DNA of 35,678 nt from Gemmatimonadota bacterium. GTDB lineage: Bacteria; Gemmatimonadota; Gemmatimonadetes; Gemmatimonadales; Gemmatimonadaceae. Shown piece after piece: positions 34,933 to 35,678 of this stretch. Below the pieces are notes generated by a model, which had not been told where the DNA came from, made no database searches, and worked only from the letters and a program-made list of their open reading frames with translations. Where the stretch lies: contig JANYIJ010000071.1 in assembly GCA_025362095.1 (NCBI GenBank), positions 1 to 35,678 of the forward strand, read 5' to 3'. Both the position numbers and the translations under genes were made by a program. Within the stretch, counting starts at the first letter, position 1, and every line of letters begins with the position of its first letter.

Positions 34933-34974
34933 AGTATAGTCTCGGAAAATAGTCTGTGAGAGAGGGAGAGTCAA
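34933..34974 (-). promoter_or_regulatory. rplM promoter with double -10
   Basis: On the minus strand TTGACT (34974-34969) is followed after 17 nt by TATTTT (34951-34946), and 7 nt later by TATACT (34938-34933). The leader to rplM is about 75-90 nt depending on which -10 is used. The rest of the 165-nt gap shows no gene and no clear terminator for the biotin carrier gene. Confidence 0.65.
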
Positions 34975-35014
34975 TGCTTGCAACAGCTTAGGTAGTGTCC
35001 CCTTCGTCGGATCG

Positions 35015-35518
35015 TCACTCGAACTCCACCAATAGCGCGCCCTTCTCCACTGCTTGGCCGACAGCCGCGTGAACTGCCTTCACCCGGCCGGCTGCGGGGG
35101 CGCGGAGCTCGTTTTCCATCTTCATCGCTTCCATCGCTGCAACTGCTTGTCCGGCAGTAACTTCGTCGCCTGCTTTCACGTTGATTCTCACCATTAAGCC
35201 GGGCATCGGAGCCTTTACCGGCGTTGGACCAGCGGGGCCCGCAGCGGCGGCGGACATATCGCGAATAGCGCGGGTGCGCTCGTCGAGCGCCTCGACGGCG
35301 AACCGGCGACCGTCGATCCGCAGTGAGTAAGAACCGCGCTGTCCGTCCCTGCGCGCCATCACGCGGTGCACGGCATCCCCGATCGTCACCAGGCGCACCG
35401 GCGTGCCCTCCAGTTCGCTCAGACGAGCCGTCTCAGAGGCGCCGCCATCTACCGAGACCTGGTCACCGTCTAAGGCAACCTCGATCCGCTTCCCCGCGAT
35501 ATCGACGATGTACTTCAT
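35015..35518 (-). CDS. biotin carboxyl carrier protein of an acyl-CoA carboxylase
   Basis: The 167-residue protein ends in a biotinyl domain: [20 protein letters not shown], then [12 protein letters not shown], with biotin expected on K133. The first 90 residues or so are beta-rich and resemble the BT/linker part of propionyl- or methylcrotonyl-type carboxylase alpha chains, rather than AccB of E. coli. A short Ala/Gly/Pro hinge (about 90-100) links the parts. It may serve a propionyl-CoA carboxylase whose other subunits lie outside the window. I chose the ATG at 35518, which overlaps the stop of the upstream methyltransferase (ATGA). Confidence 0.88.
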   Translation of the reverse strand: MKYIVDIAGKRIEVALDGDQVSVDGGASETARLSELEGTPVRLVTIGDAVHRVMARRDGQRGSYSLRIDGRRFAVEALDERTRAIRDMSAAAAGPAGPTPVKAPMPGLMVRINVKAGDEVTAGQAVAAMEAMKMENELRAPAAGRVKAVHAAVGQAVEKGALLVEFE

Positions 35519-35678
35519 GCCAACACCGGAACCAGCTCGCACACGGTCTCGACGTGCGCGGTCTGCGGGAACATGTCGAACGCGGTGAGTCGCGCGATCC
35601 GCCAGTTCGGAAGCCGCGCGATGTCGCGGGCGAGCGTCGCGGGATCGCAGCTCACATAGACGATCGCGCGCACGGCGG
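35515..35678 (-). CDS. C-terminus of an RlmD/TrmA-family uracil-C5 RNA methyltransferase, N-terminus off the window
   Basis: Reading leftward from the window edge, the frame encodes [20 protein letters not shown] and, after a gap, [16 protein letters not shown], ending at TGA 35517-35515. [12 protein letters not shown] carries the catalytic cysteine that attacks C6 of the target uracil. The [10 protein letters not shown] block is the family's C-terminal signature. About 54 codons are visible. Which RNA and position are methylated (23S rRNA or tRNA) cannot be told from this piece. It overlaps the biotin carrier gene by ATGA. Confidence 0.88.
   Translation of the reverse strand, partial: AVRAIVYVSCDPATLARDIARLPNWRIARLTAFDMFPQTAHVETVCELVPVLA

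Overview
The window is GC-rich and densely packed with bacterial chromosomal housekeeping genes, almost all on the minus strand, with many one- to four-base stop/start overlaps. The gene content and order (rplM-rpsI / rpsB-tsf-pyrH-frr-uppS-cdsA-dxr-rseP / rpsO-pnp-M16 peptidase-ald / mreBCD-mrdA-rodA / accD-folC-hisS-proS-lysA-yfcE) suggest a Gram-negative-type bacterium. My best guess is the phylum Gemmatimonadota. That placement rests on remembered synteny and on protein features such as an archaeal-type ProRS and an extended S2 protein; no search was run.

Layout, left to right. 1-2603 (minus): dusB, larB and the start of a membrane-anchored GAF-like protein that runs off the left edge. 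2649-4509 (plus): a well-formed promoter, ptsN, a secreted M14-type deacylase, and the decayed remnant of a TMEM175-type channel gene. 4514-7974 (minus): guaA, a MATE exporter and a small membrane-anchored protein. 8104-14860 (minus): accD, folC, hisS, proS, lysA and a YfcE-type phosphoesterase. 14903-15717: a four-helix-bundle (23S IVS-type) gene enclosed by long inverted repeats. 15717-21283 (minus): the rod-shape operon mreB-mreC-mreD-mrdA-rodA. 21512-26506 (minus): rpsO, pnp, an M16 peptidase and ald. 26770-33834 (minus): rpsB to rseP, covering translation, UMP kinase, undecaprenyl and phospholipid precursor synthesis, isoprenoid synthesis and site-2 proteolysis. 34006-34849 (minus): rplM-rpsI. 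35015-35678 (minus): the end of an RlmD/TrmA-type methyltransferase and a biotin carrier protein.

The known genes are ordinary; the intergenic DNA is not. Long imperfect palindromes (92, 122 and 94 bp) lie 0-5 nt after the stop codons of operon-terminal genes (ald, rseP, yfcE). Two of them belong to one dispersed family. A perfect 16-bp stem follows rpsI. At the end of the rod-shape operon the same position is taken by a roughly 77-bp inverted-repeat arm whose partner lies about 0.7 kb away, with the four-helix-bundle gene in the loop. This resembles the layout of 23S rRNA intervening sequences, but here it sits between protein genes, and it is the most promising candidate for something undescribed. 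The rplM and rpsO promoters also share an unusual double -10 arrangement with identical spacing.
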